Assembly (NCBI GenBank): GCA_964393335.1
Contig: CAYMTN010000025.1
Location: 1 to 36,605, forward strand
Source: CAYMTN01 sp964393335
GTDB taxonomy: Bacteria; Chloroflexota; Anaerolineae; Aggregatilineales; Aggregatilineaceae
Direction of reading: 5' to 3'
DNA length: 36,605 nt
The notes beneath the pieces are model-generated. The model was given only the letters and a program-made list of their open reading frames with translations, ran no database searches and had not been told where the DNA came from. Shown here piece by piece: positions 1 to 7,876 of the stretch. A program made the translations under genes and the position numbers. How positions within the stretch are numbered: position 1 is the first letter of the stretch; each line of letters starts with the position of its first letter.

Positions 1-614
1 CGACTCTGGCCGATATGGGCGACCCGGCTGCCATGAAAGAAGTCGGCGTGAAGATCGGCACCGGTGCGACCAAGTTCAGCGGTGCGTTTTACATCGACGG
101 TGTGCGCCTGGACGGCATGGAACCCGCCCCGGCTCCGCCTCCATTGTTGCTTTCTGGCTTCGAGGATGGTCTCGGCGGTTGGGTCTTCGCGGACTACTGG
201 CCCGCCGGACGGGAAATCGACGCGTCGGATGAGATGGCGAGCGAAGGCAGCGCGTCGCTAAAACTGACCGGCGAATTCAGCGGCACCGCCTGGGAAGAAA
301 TGGGCGCTTATGTCGATCCGCCGGATGGTGCCGACTGGTCCGCATACGACACCGTCACAGCAGACGTGTACGTGCCGGATGGGGCCGAGGGCTTTATCGC
401 GCAGATCTTCATGAAGACCGGCGACGATTGGGCCTGGGTCAACACGCCTGACACCCAGCTTGTGCCCGGCGAATGGAATACACTCAGCGCCGATCTGAGT
501 GCAATGGGCGATCCCGCCGCCGTGAAAGAAATCGGCGTGAAGATCGGCACCAGCGTGGCTCCGTTTAGCGGCGCGTTTTACGTCGATAACATCGTCGTAT
601 CAAAAAAAAACTAG
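1..614 (+). CDS. Carbohydrate-binding module protein, 3' end (5' end outside window; probably the N-terminal part of the following hydrolase)
   Basis: The frame is already open at the left edge, so the gene starts outside the window. About 200 residues are visible and carry tandem copies of a beta-sandwich type module. The segment MGDPAAMKEVGVKIGT near the left edge recurs as MGDPAAVKEIGVKIGT 163 residues later, and each copy is followed by a FSGAFY(I/V)D strand. Such modules are typical of extracellular polysaccharide-binding domains in glycoside hydrolases, with Trp-rich stretches (GGWVF, DDWAWV) that could face sugar. The frame closes at a TAG directly after a run of nine A (602-610). The -1 frame stays open from that run into the hydrolase at 638. 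This is therefore probably not a free-standing protein but the binding-module half of a secreted hydrolase. The exact CBM family cannot be assigned by eye. Confidence 0.75.
   Translation, partial: TLADMGDPAAMKEVGVKIGTGATKFSGAFYIDGVRLDGMEPAPAPPPLLLSGFEDGLGGWVFADYWPAGREIDASDEMASEGSASLKLTGEFSGTAWEEMGAYVDPPDGADWSAYDTVTADVYVPDGAEGFIAQIFMKTGDDWAWVNTPDTQLVPGEWNTLSADLSAMGDPAAVKEIGVKIGTSVAPFSGAFYVDNIVVSKKN
15..599 (+). repeat. Tandem carbohydrate-binding module repeat, period 489 bp (163 aa)
   Basis: The DNA beginning at 15 (atgggcgacccggctgcc) is closely matched from 504 (atgggcgatcccgccgcc). Similarity continues for about 90 bp at protein level, through the FSGAFY segment. The spacing is 489 bp, a multiple of three, so whole modules are repeated in frame. 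The first visible copy is only the end of a module cut by the window edge. Confidence 0.75.
602..610 (+). other. A9 homopolymer at a frame break between binding modules and hydrolase (slippage site or indel)
   Basis: Nine consecutive A precede ctag. In the upstream frame they read Ser-Lys-Lys-Asn-stop. One extra A (or a -1 shift) gives Lys-Lys-Lys-Leu-Ala-Thr-Pro-Asp-Thr-Thr-Ser-Val-Val-Arg and runs without a stop straight into the hydrolase frame. That linker is rich in Thr, Pro and Ser, as expected between domains. The downstream frame has only a GTG at 638 and no visible ribosome binding site. Possible causes are transcriptional slippage, a genuine frameshift mutation, or a homopolymer under-call in the assembly. 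Confidence 0.7.
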
Positions 615-637
615 CAACCCCTGATACAACGTCGGTC

Positions 638-2332
638 GTGCGGGCGATCACCCAGATCGCCCCACTGGCCGACCCGGTCGGGCAGTACGGGAAATTCGAG
701 GTCGCGGTCCAGCTTGACGCCGACTTCAGCAACCCGTACGACCCGACCGATATTCGTCTGGATTCACGATTCACCGGCCCTTACGGGGCCAGCGTAACCG
801 TCCCTGGCTTTTATTACGCAGATTTCGTTCAAGACCTGAGCGGGAGCCGCGAGCGCCTCGAAGCGACCGGCGACCGATCGTGGCGCGTGCGCTTCACGCC
901 GGACGAAACCGGCGACTGGACCTACGTGCTGTTGGCCGCCGCAGGCGCGGACAGCGTCGTCGAAAGCGCCCCGCAGACGTTCACCGTCACCGCGTCCGGC
1001 GCACATGGATTCGTGCGTATCGACCCGCGCAACCCGCGTTATCTCGCGTTTAACGATGGCACGCCCTATTTTGCCATTGGCGAAGACATGGCGTGGTATT
1101 CCGATGACGGCATGGTCGATTACCAGCACTGGCTCGACGCGCTGGCTGCGTCCGGTGGCAACTTCATCCGCGTCTGGATGCCCGCCTGGGGGTTCGGCAT
1201 CGAGGGGGCTGATACCGGGCTGGGCAACTACGATGCGCGGCAGGACCGCGCCTACCAGCTCGACACGCTGCTGGAGATGGTGAACGAGCGCGGCGTGTAT
1301 ATCATGCTGACGCTGATCAATCACGGGCAGTTTTCCACCAGCGTTGATCCCGAATGGGACGCCAACCCGTATAACGCCGCCAACGGCGGCCCGCTGGCCG
1401 AACCCGGCGATTTTGCGACCAATGACGAAGCGCAGCGGTTGTGGCAGCAGCGCCTGCGTTATATCGCGGCGCGGTGGGGCTACTCCACCAATATCATGGC
1501 GTGGGAATGGTGGAACGAAATCAACTGGACGGTGCTGGTTAATCCCACCCTGCTAGCGCCCTGGATCGCGCGCAGCGATGCCTACCTGAAAACAGTCGAT
1601 CCGTACCACCACTTGACCACACATTCCGGCTCGCCCGTTGGCGACGAGACCGTGTGGAGCCAGATGGACGTCGTTCAACAGCATCTTTACAACATGACCA
1701 ACGCACAAACGGATATCAGCCGGGCGACGACGACCTGGCTCGAAGAACATCCCGGCCAGCCGTTTCTGGTAGGTGAATTTGGCAGCCCCAGCGAATATGA
1801 CATCAACGGCGTGCTGCTTCATCTGGGCTTGTGGGACCCGCCAATGAACGGCGCGAGCGGAACCGGCATGACGTGGTGGTGGGATAGTTATATTCCCTCC
1901 AGGGACCTCTACTATCAGTTTGCCGGGGTGGCTGCCTTTTTTGCCGGGGAGGACCTCGCCGCACATACCTACGAGCCGACAACGGCCACGCTCAACCGGG
2001 AAGCCCGCTCACGCGTGTTTGGTTTGCAGGACGGGCACGGCACGTTGCTGTGGGTTGTCAGCAAGCAGTATTCAGAAAACGAACTGCTCAAGCAGTACGC
2101 CAAAAACTTACGGGAGGGCGTTGAAAACCCACTGGATATCACGTTCCCGGAAAACAGCGAAGCCGTTTTGACGCTCAATGGACTGGCGGACGGTGATTAT
2201 GCCGTCGAGTGGTGGGATACGTTCAGCGGCGAAATCGCCCAGACCGCCACCGTGACCGTCAGCGACGGCACCGCCGACATCAGCGTGCCCGCTTTTTCGA
2301 CCGACTGGGCGGTGAAGGTCAAACCGGCGTAA
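638..2332 (+). CDS. Glycoside hydrolase, DUF5060 domain plus GH5-like (clan GH-A) catalytic barrel
   Basis: The first ~120 residues resemble the beta-sandwich DUF5060 domain that precedes catalytic barrels in clan GH-A enzymes. The barrel follows: FAIGEDMAW and GGNFIRVWMPAWGFG on early strands, WEWWNEIN with the expected general acid Glu294 (Asn-Glu pair), and FLVGEFG with the likely nucleophile Glu380. A C-terminal beta domain (about 450-564) ends the protein. It probably cleaves a plant cell-wall beta-glycan outside the cell; the substrate cannot be named from sequence. The annotated start is a GTG without a Shine-Dalgarno sequence, and there is no signal peptide. Both facts fit the view that this is the C-terminal part of the upstream open frame, separated only by the A9 tract. 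A strong terminator follows 24 bases after the stop. Confidence 0.85.
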   Translation: MRAITQIAPLADPVGQYGKFEVAVQLDADFSNPYDPTDIRLDSRFTGPYGASVTVPGFYYADFVQDLSGSRERLEATGDRSWRVRFTPDETGDWTYVLLAAAGADSVVESAPQTFTVTASGAHGFVRIDPRNPRYLAFNDGTPYFAIGEDMAWYSDDGMVDYQHWLDALAASGGNFIRVWMPAWGFGIEGADTGLGNYDARQDRAYQLDTLLEMVNERGVYIMLTLINHGQFSTSVDPEWDANPYNAANGGPLAEPGDFATNDEAQRLWQQRLRYIAARWGYSTNIMAWEWWNEINWTVLVNPTLLAPWIARSDAYLKTVDPYHHLTTHSGSPVGDETVWSQMDVVQQHLYNMTNAQTDISRATTTWLEEHPGQPFLVGEFGSPSEYDINGVLLHLGLWDPPMNGASGTGMTWWWDSYIPSRDLYYQFAGVAAFFAGEDLAAHTYEPTTATLNREARSRVFGLQDGHGTLLWVVSKQYSENELLKQYAKNLREGVENPLDITFPENSEAVLTLNGLADGDYAVEWWDTFSGEIAQTATVTVSDGTADISVPAFSTDWAVKVKPA

Positions 2333-2356
2333 CAGCATCCCCGCCCAAACAACACG

Positions 2357-2391
2357 CTGCCCCGGTTCGCATGAACCGGGGCAGTTTTTTT
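2357..2391 (+). terminator. Intrinsic terminator of the glycoside hydrolase gene
   Basis: A perfect 12-bp stem (ctgccccggttc, 2357-2368, with gaaccggggcag, 2373-2384) encloses a 4-base loop and is followed by seven T. It lies between convergent genes. Read in the other direction it is followed only by a weak T-rich stretch, so its main role is on the plus strand. Confidence 0.93.
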
Positions 2392-2413
2392 CATAAGCAG
2401 GCGCGGGGGAAAA

Positions 2414-3538
2414 TCACATGCTCGCCAGTTCGACACCGGCCAGAATGAACGGGCCGATCCCCTTGAGGTCATTGCTCACCACCGGCTCGTTGATGTAGTA
2501 CTCGTATGAGCCATCACGATAGGGCGTTCCGCCCAGCCCGGCCACGCGGCAGATCTGGTTGAGATTCACGAGGTCGGCGTCATCGACTGTGATGAACTGC
2601 TCCAGAATACCTTGATAAGCGCGCTGCATAACAGGGGTATAAGAGTCAGGCAGGTACCCGTGTTTGATGCCTTTGGCAATGGCGTACACAAACATGCACG
2701 AGGCTGATGCTTCGAGGAAATTACCGGGGCGGCCGCCCTGATCCAGTATCTGGAACCACACACCGCTGGCCTGATCTTGCACTGCTGCCACGCCCGTAAT
2801 CGTCTTCTGGAAACAATCGAGCACGGCGGCACGCCGGGCGTGATCCGCCGGAAGAAAGTCGAGCACATCGGCCAGCGCCATGCTGTACCACCCGACAGCC
2901 CGCCCCCAGAAATTCGGTGAGTGGCCGGTTTCGGGGTCCGCCCAGCGCTGGCTCCTGGACTCGTCCCAACCGTGATACAGCAGATTCGTGCGGGGATCGC
3001 GCGCATGCCGGTCGATCAGTTGAATCTGGTGGGTTACCTCGTCGAACAGGTCCGGCTCGTCGAATGTCAGCCCGAACTCAGCCAGGAACGGACCCACCAT
3101 GAAAATACCGTCCAGCCACATCTGGTGGGCGTAAATCTGCTTGTGCCAGAATCCGCCTTCCTGGGTGCGGGGCTGCGTGCGCATTTGCCCGCGCAGCGCG
3201 TACGCGGCCTGTCTGTACCGTTCCTCGCCGGTTTCTGCGTAGAGTGAAAACAACACTTTGCCGGGGTTGATGTGGTCGATGTTGTATTCGCCGGGCGCGT
3301 ACCGGCGGATAACGCCATCGGGCTTGATAAACTGGTCCATGTTATCTTTGACGTAGTCAAAATAACGGGGGTCACCGGTGCTGCGCCATACACCCAAAAT
3401 CCCCTTGAGCGTCAGTCCCCATTCGTATTCCCACTTGGGCACAGCATGGGCCGGGTTCCGTTTCATCACCGATTCGGCCATACGGACGGACCAGGCCAGC
3501 GGCTGAACGCCCGGATTCGTCATGGGAGGCTGCTTCAT
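2414..3538 (-). CDS. Unsaturated rhamnogalacturonyl hydrolase, GH105 (YteR-like)
   Basis: GH105 enzymes remove the 4,5-unsaturated galacturonic acid left by lyases at the non-reducing end of rhamnogalacturonan or pectin fragments, acting by hydration of the double bond. The protein (374 aa) has the family's usual length. With the ATG at 3538, the motifs YNIDHINPGK and HQMWLDGIF place Asp at residues 88 and 143, the same numbers as the catalytic Asp pair of Bacillus YteR. GGFWHKQIYAHQMW is a strong family signature. No signal peptide is visible, so it probably acts on imported oligosaccharides in the cytoplasm. The start ATG overlaps the kduD stop by one base (TGATG); a GTG three bases earlier is the alternative. 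It is the last gene of the kduI-kduD-GH105 operon, whose enzymes take its product onward. Confidence 0.92.
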   Translation of the reverse strand: MKQPPMTNPGVQPLAWSVRMAESVMKRNPAHAVPKWEYEWGLTLKGILGVWRSTGDPRYFDYVKDNMDQFIKPDGVIRRYAPGEYNIDHINPGKVLFSLYAETGEERYRQAAYALRGQMRTQPRTQEGGFWHKQIYAHQMWLDGIFMVGPFLAEFGLTFDEPDLFDEVTHQIQLIDRHARDPRTNLLYHGWDESRSQRWADPETGHSPNFWGRAVGWYSMALADVLDFLPADHARRAAVLDCFQKTITGVAAVQDQASGVWFQILDQGGRPGNFLEASASCMFVYAIAKGIKHGYLPDSYTPVMQRAYQGILEQFITVDDADLVNLNQICRVAGLGGTPYRDGSYEYYINEPVVSNDLKGIGPFILAGVELASM

Positions 3539-4308
3539 CACCGCGCCAGCCAGCCGCCATCGACCGGGATAATCGCACCGTGCAAATACCGCGCGGCGTC
3601 CGACGCCAAAAATACGGCTACCCCTTTGAGATCGCCGGGTTCGCCCCAGCGCCCCACCGGAATCCGGGCGACAATTGCCTCATTCCGCGCGGCATCCGCG
3701 CGCAGCGGCGCGGTGTTGTCGGTCGCCATGTAACCCGGCGCGATGGCATTCACGTTGATGTTTTTAGAGGCCCATTCATTCGCCAGTGCGCGGGTTAATC
3801 CGGCGACGGCGCTTTTCGCTGCCGTGTACGAAGGAATGAGGATTCCGCCCTGGAAAGACAGCATCGACGCCACGCTGATGATCTTGCCGCCGCCCTGTTC
3901 GACCATGACACGCGCCGCTGCCTGCGAGAGGAAAAACAGCGCGCGCACGTCCAGGTTGATCACGTCGTCCCAATCCTGTTCGCTGAAGTCGAGCGCCGGT
4001 GCTCGCCGGATGATCCCGGCGTTGTTCACCAGGATATCCAGCCGTCCCAGCTCGCTGACAATACGTTTCACGCAGGCATTGAGATCGGCCACAGACGCTT
4101 GCAGCAAATCCTGCTGCACGACCATGCAGCGCCGCCCAAGCGCTTCTACCTGGGCCTGGGTGTCGTCACACTCCGGTGTGCGGTCGAGCGCGGCGATGTC
4201 GGCCCCGGCTTCGGCCAGTCCGATCGCCATTGCCTGGCCTAAGCCCCGGCTGGCACCGGTCACTAACGCGACTTTACCTTGCAGCGAAAATTGTTCGAGA
4301 ATGCTCAT
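3538..4308 (-). CDS. kduD: 2-dehydro-3-deoxy-D-gluconate 5-dehydrogenase (SDR family)
   Basis: This short-chain dehydrogenase of 256 aa reduces 3-deoxy-D-glycero-2,5-hexodiulosonate to 2-keto-3-deoxygluconate (KDG) in pectin breakdown. The Rossmann nucleotide motif TGASRGLG is near residue 19, NNAG lies in the middle, and a Ser...Tyr-x3-Lys catalytic set is seen in SVASMLSF and SYTAAKS. The C-terminal HGAIIPVDGGW is typical of the KduD subgroup. The start ATG at 4308 is chosen because TAAGGACG, eight bases upstream, is a good ribosome binding site and MSILEQFSLQGKVALVTG matches KduD N termini; a longer frame upstream overlaps kduI. It lies 11 bases after kduI and overlaps GH105. KDG aldolase and kinase are not in the window. 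Confidence 0.93.
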   Translation of the reverse strand: MSILEQFSLQGKVALVTGASRGLGQAMAIGLAEAGADIAALDRTPECDDTQAQVEALGRRCMVVQQDLLQASVADLNACVKRIVSELGRLDILVNNAGIIRRAPALDFSEQDWDDVINLDVRALFFLSQAAARVMVEQGGGKIISVASMLSFQGGILIPSYTAAKSAVAGLTRALANEWASKNINVNAIAPGYMATDNTAPLRADAARNEAIVARIPVGRWGEPGDLKGVAVFLASDAARYLHGAIIPVDGGWLAR

Positions 4309-4319
4309 GATAAACGTCC

Positions 4320-5156
4320 TTACCGCAGCGTCGCCATCGCGACCGCGTCCATGTCGCTGAAGGTCTGATTTTCCCCGGCCATGCCCCAAATAAACGCGTA
4401 GTTGCCGGTGCCCATGCCCGAATGGATCGACCAACTGGGCGAGATCACGGCTTGCTCGTTGCGAATGACGAGGTGGCGGGTTTCCTGCGGGTCACCCATC
4501 AGGTGAAACACGACGCTGTCGTCTTTGACGTCAAAATAGAAATAAACCTCCATGCGCCGGACGTGCGTATGAACCGGCATGGTGTTCCACATGTTGTTCG
4601 GCTCCAACAAGGTCACACCCATCACAAGCTGGCAGCTTTTCACGCCGTCCGGGTGGATGAACTTGTAGATCGTGCGCTCGTTGGAATGGGCGATATCGCC
4701 CAGGTGCAGCGGTTCGGCAGTGCTAATGGGGATATGCATCGTCGGGTAACTTTGGTGGGCGGGTGTGCTGTTGAAGTAAAAATGCGCCGGATGGCTGGCA
4801 TCCGTGCTGGAAAACCGCACATCCTGTGCGCCCATGCCAATGTACAACCCGTCCAGCCGCTCCATCGCGTAAGGCTGGCCATCCACGCTGACTGTACCCG
4901 GCCCGCCGACGTTCACCACGCCCATCTCGCGCCGCTCCAGGAAAAACGCTGCGCCAAGCTCTTTCGGGTCCGCGCTCAGCACCAGCGGTTCACCGACCGG
5001 GCATGCGCCGCCCGTGATGATGCGGTCCACGTGGCTGTAGACCATATTGATCGCGCCGTCGGAAAACAGCGTTTCGATCAAAAACTCGTGGCGGAGTTGA
5101 TCGGTCGTAAACGTTTTGACTACGTCGGGATGCGAGGGATACCGTATCTCCATCAT
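4320..5156 (-). CDS. kduI: 5-dehydro-4-deoxy-D-glucuronate isomerase (4-deoxy-L-threo-5-hexosulose-uronate ketol-isomerase)
   Basis: KduI is a zinc-dependent cupin-type enzyme that isomerises 5-keto-4-deoxyuronate, formed from unsaturated galacturonate, into the substrate of KduD. The protein has 278 residues, exactly the length of the E. coli enzyme. The metal ligands His196, His198, Glu203 (in PVHTHVRRMEVYF) and His245 (WSIHSG) fall at the same numbers as in E. coli. The start is ATG at 5156, with AAAGGG a few bases upstream; a second ATG follows directly. It is the first gene of a minus-strand operon. Its promoter has consensus-like boxes (TTGACA, 18 bp, TATGCT) followed by a palindromic operator at 5258-5273, so repression by the divergent LacI-family protein is likely. 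Confidence 0.97.
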   Translation of the reverse strand: MMEIRYPSHPDVVKTFTTDQLRHEFLIETLFSDGAINMVYSHVDRIITGGACPVGEPLVLSADPKELGAAFFLERREMGVVNVGGPGTVSVDGQPYAMERLDGLYIGMGAQDVRFSSTDASHPAHFYFNSTPAHQSYPTMHIPISTAEPLHLGDIAHSNERTIYKFIHPDGVKSCQLVMGVTLLEPNNMWNTMPVHTHVRRMEVYFYFDVKDDSVVFHLMGDPQETRHLVIRNEQAVISPSWSIHSGMGTGNYAFIWGMAGENQTFSDMDAVAMATLR

Positions 5157-5257
5157 TTAGCCCTTTCTATCGAACGCCGGTGGTCGCGCCTTTTCGCCAG
5201 TGTGAGCGCCCTGAGGTGGTGCACCGACGCTACCTCCAGAACAAAATGTTCAAGCGT

Positions 5258-5273
5258 GTGTGACTGATCACAT
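5258..5273. promoter_or_regulatory. Palindromic operator of the kduI operon (LacI-type, putative)
   Basis: The sequence gtgtgactgatcacat contains TGTGA and TCACA arms separated by four bases. It starts three bases after the -10 box of the kduI promoter, where a bound repressor would block initiation. It matches the perfect palindrome at 5391-5406 in 13 of 16 positions. The four-base spacing differs from the six-base spacing of CRP sites. Confidence 0.8.
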
Positions 5274-5275
5274 CA

Positions 5276-5305
5276 AGCATACAACTCTTTGGTTGCGCTT
5301 GTCAA
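5276..5305 (-). promoter_or_regulatory. Promoter of the kduI-kduD-GH105 operon
   Basis: On the minus strand TTGACA (5305-5300) is followed after 18 bases by TATGCT (5281-5276). The -35 box is a perfect sigma-70 consensus. The operator at 5258-5273 covers the expected transcription start. Confidence 0.8.
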
Positions 5306-5374
5306 GAATATTTCCAGAGGATATGAGCCGGTGATTTGACGCATGCCCCTTGTGCCAACACAAAAAAGAAAGTA

Positions 5375-5383
5375 TGCTATAAT
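5375..5383 (+). promoter_or_regulatory. Extended -10 promoter of the LacI-family regulator operon
   Basis: TGCTATAAT is a perfect extended -10 element (TGn plus TATAAT at 5378-5383). No good -35 box stands at the normal distance, which is usual for extended -10 promoters. The palindrome at 5391-5406 covers the expected start site. Confidence 0.75.
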
Positions 5384-5390
5384 GGAAAAA

Positions 5391-5406
5391 GTGTGACAGG
5401 TCACAC
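5391..5406. promoter_or_regulatory. Perfect palindromic operator upstream of the LacI-family gene (putative autoregulation site)
   Basis: gtgtgacaggtcacac has perfect 7-bp arms around two central bases. It lies seven bases after the -10 box and 14 bases before the start codon of the regulator gene. It pairs with the similar site at 5258-5273, 133 bp away, so both divergent promoters are probably repressed by the same protein, possibly with DNA looping. Confidence 0.83.
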
Positions 5407-5419
5407 CGGGTAAGTTGAT

Positions 5420-6439
5420 ATGACCGAGACGAAAAAAAGCAGCCGCCCAACGATCCGTGATGTCGCCCGCGAGTCCGGCGTGTCGTACCAGACGGTGTCG
5501 CGCGTATTAAACGAACACCCCAAGGTCGCGCCCAACACCCGCCAGCGTGTTCTGCGGACGATGGATAAGCTGGGGTTTCAGCGCAACCTGGCCGCCCAGA
5601 TGCTCACCACCCAGCGATCCCAAACCATCCAGGTGATCGCGGTCGATGGCCGGTTTCCGTTTGAGGTCCCGCTGCTGGATTCGACGGGCAGCACAGGGTA
5701 CATGGCGATCTATTCGGAATGTACCTCCTCCACGCTCGGCCAAACCCTCGAGCTGGCAGCCGCGCGGTTGGTCGAAGGCATTTTTCTGTACGCGCCCCGG
5801 CTGTACATCGACGACGACGACCTGCTCACACTCTCGCATGGAATCCCGGTGGTACGCCGTGATTTCGCGCTTGGCTCGAAAAAGATCACCTGGGTGGGCT
5901 TTGACCAGGTGCGCGCCACCCAACTCGCCGTGCAGCACTTGATCGACCTGGGCCATTACCAGATCGCGGAAGTTACCGGCACGTTGCGCGCGATCAACGC
6001 GTCGCTGCGGCACGAAACCTGGCAAAAAACCCTGCGGGCGAACGGCCTCGATCTCGGCCCCAGCGTCTCTGGCGATTTTTCGACCACCCAGAGCGCGATG
6101 CAAACGGGGTACGAAGGTATGCGCCAGATTCTTGAAGGCGGCGCGCCGTTCACGGCGGTCGTCATTGCCAATGACAATATGACCATTGGCGCTGTACACG
6201 CGCTGCGAGAACAGGGGCTGCGCATCCCGGACGACGTATCGGTCGTCAGTTTTGATAATGCGCCGCATGCGCAATTCCTCGATCCGCCGCTCACGACGGT
6301 GGATTTTGACTTTGATCTGCAAAACAAACTGGCGTTTCAGTTTTTGTTTGAGTTGATCAAAGATTCTGAAACCGCGCCGCACCAGCACGTTCTGCTGCCA
6401 AACCTGATCGTGCGAGACAGCACGCGACCGTTGATGTGA
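5420..6439 (+). CDS. LacI-family transcriptional regulator
   Basis: The 339-residue protein has a LacI-type helix-turn-helix at residues 11-32 (TIRDVARESGVSYQTVSRVL) and a hinge helix region (NLAAQMLTTQRS) near residue 58. A periplasmic-binding-protein-like effector domain follows and ends with the typical VVSFDNAPHAQFLDPPLTTV segment. It probably represses the kduI operon and its own operon through the two palindromes between them and is released by a pectin-derived intermediate such as KDG or a 5-keto-4-deoxyuronate. The effector is inferred only from neighbours. The start ATG at 5420 lies just after the operator, with a weak GGGTAAG as ribosome binding site. Two catabolic genes follow on the same strand. 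Confidence 0.93.
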   Translation: MTETKKSSRPTIRDVARESGVSYQTVSRVLNEHPKVAPNTRQRVLRTMDKLGFQRNLAAQMLTTQRSQTIQVIAVDGRFPFEVPLLDSTGSTGYMAIYSECTSSTLGQTLELAAARLVEGIFLYAPRLYIDDDDLLTLSHGIPVVRRDFALGSKKITWVGFDQVRATQLAVQHLIDLGHYQIAEVTGTLRAINASLRHETWQKTLRANGLDLGPSVSGDFSTTQSAMQTGYEGMRQILEGGAPFTAVVIANDNMTIGAVHALREQGLRIPDDVSVVSFDNAPHAQFLDPPLTTVDFDFDLQNKLAFQFLFELIKDSETAPHQHVLLPNLIVRDSTRPLM

Positions 6440-6487
6440 GTGCGATTTGTTGATTCGTTTATCCATTTTCACCTTGAGGGTCAAGTC

Positions 6488-7837
6488 ATGCAAACCAAAC
6501 GAAAATACGCTGTCGTCGGCACCGGGTCACGCGCGAGCATGTACATCAGGGCGTTGGCAACGACCTACCGGGATTCGTGCGAGTTAGTCGGTTTATGCGA
6601 TCTCAACCAGACGCGTATGAACTGGCATAATCGCCAGTTGCGCGACGAGTATCACGCGCGGCCCTGCCCGACCTATCACGCCAGCCAGTTTGACCAGATG
6701 ATTCAGGAAACCAAACCCGATACTGTGATCGTCACTACCATTGACGCTTTCCATCACGTCTACATTAACCGGGCGATGGAACTGGGCTGCGACGTCATCA
6801 CCGAAAAACCCATGACGATTGACGTAGAAAAAACGCAGTCGATTTTTGACACCATCCAGCGGACCGGCAAATCGCTGCGCGTATCGTTCAACTACCGCTA
6901 CGCCCCGGCCTATACCAGGCTGCGTGAAGTCGTGATGCAAGGGACGATTGGCCGCCCGCTGAGCGTTGATTTTTCGTGGATACTGGATACGCGTCACGGC
7001 GCGGATTACTTCCGGCGCTGGCACCGTGAAAAACAAAACTCCGGTGGCCTGCTCGTTCACAAGGCGACTCACCATTTTGACCTGATCAACTGGTGGATCG
7101 ATTCTTATCCCGCCGAAGTGTTTGCGATGGGTGACCTCAAGTTTTATGGCAGCGAAAACGCGGCGGCTCGCGGCGAGTTTTACTCGTATGCACGGTATAC
7201 CGGCGAGCCGGAGGCCAAAGGTGATCCGTTTGCCCTGTTTCTGGACCGGGATGATAACCTGCGCGAGTTGTACCTCGACGCAGAAGCAGAGGACGGTTAC
7301 ATCCGCGACCGGAATGTATTTGGCGAGCCGATCACCATCGAAGATACAATAGTGCTGACGGCACGTTATCGCAGCGGCGTGATCCTCTCCTACTGCCTGG
7401 TCGCGTATTCGCCCTGGGAGGGCATGCACGTGGCGATCACCGGGACGAAGGGCCGCGCCGAGCTGGACGTGCGCGAAACGACCGCCTGGTTGAAAGGTCA
7501 GGGCGACGGAGCACACGATGTATCTGCCAGTACGGGGACTTTTAAGCACTCACAGATACGAGTCTATCCGATGTTTGGCGAGGGATACGACGTCGAAATC
7601 CCGGAAAGCGCGGGTGGGCACGGCGGCGCGGACCCCGTGCTGCTCGACCAGCTTTTCGTGCCGGAGGCCCCGCCTGATCCCTTCAAACGGGGCGCGACAC
7701 ATATCGACGGGGCCGCGTCCATTTTGCTGGGCATCGCGGCAAATCGGTCGCTCAAAACCGGGCAGGTCGTGCGTATCGATGACCTGGTCAAACTGCCGCC
7801 CAAGACGTCTGATTCGCTTCAAGCGGCTGCCAGGTGA
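6488..7837 (+). CDS. Gfo/Idh/MocA-family oxidoreductase
   Basis: This is an NAD(P)-dependent sugar or sugar-acid dehydrogenase-like protein of 449 aa. The N-terminal Rossmann motif is VVGTGSRA. The family signature EKPMTID (Glu-Lys-Pro) lies near residue 113. HKATHHFDLINWWI near residue 200 carries the usual catalytic-region His and Asp. The ATG at 6488 is chosen because GAGGG stands about nine bases upstream and the Rossmann fold begins directly after it; an in-frame start further upstream would add 16 residues unrelated to the fold. It lies 48 bases after the LacI-family gene in the same operon. A role in oxidising a pectin- or rhamnogalacturonan-derived sugar or sugar acid is plausible, but the substrate is not deducible. 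Confidence 0.9.
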   Translation: MQTKRKYAVVGTGSRASMYIRALATTYRDSCELVGLCDLNQTRMNWHNRQLRDEYHARPCPTYHASQFDQMIQETKPDTVIVTTIDAFHHVYINRAMELGCDVITEKPMTIDVEKTQSIFDTIQRTGKSLRVSFNYRYAPAYTRLREVVMQGTIGRPLSVDFSWILDTRHGADYFRRWHREKQNSGGLLVHKATHHFDLINWWIDSYPAEVFAMGDLKFYGSENAAARGEFYSYARYTGEPEAKGDPFALFLDRDDNLRELYLDAEAEDGYIRDRNVFGEPITIEDTIVLTARYRSGVILSYCLVAYSPWEGMHVAITGTKGRAELDVRETTAWLKGQGDGAHDVSASTGTFKHSQIRVYPMFGEGYDVEIPESAGGHGGADPVLLDQLFVPEAPPDPFKRGATHIDGAASILLGIAANRSLKTGQVVRIDDLVKLPPKTSDSLQAAAR

Positions 7838-7876
7838 CCGGACATAACCGGCCCATCTGAAAGGAAAAACGAGCAC

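Noticed and set aside
4309..4434. Longer N terminus for kduD
   Set aside because: The extra 42 residues overlap the end of kduI and read as an out-of-frame shadow of it; a good ribosome binding site stands before the shorter start.
5258..5406. CRP-type binding sites (TGTGA...TCACA) between the divergent pectin operons
   Set aside because: The arms are four bases apart instead of six, and a LacI-family gene is adjacent, so a specific LacI-type operator fits better.
5507..6493. Long open frame on the minus strand opposite the LacI-family gene (328 codons)
   Set aside because: Shadow of the regulator gene; no motif or ribosome binding site, and rich in Arg, His and Val as is usual for antisense frames.
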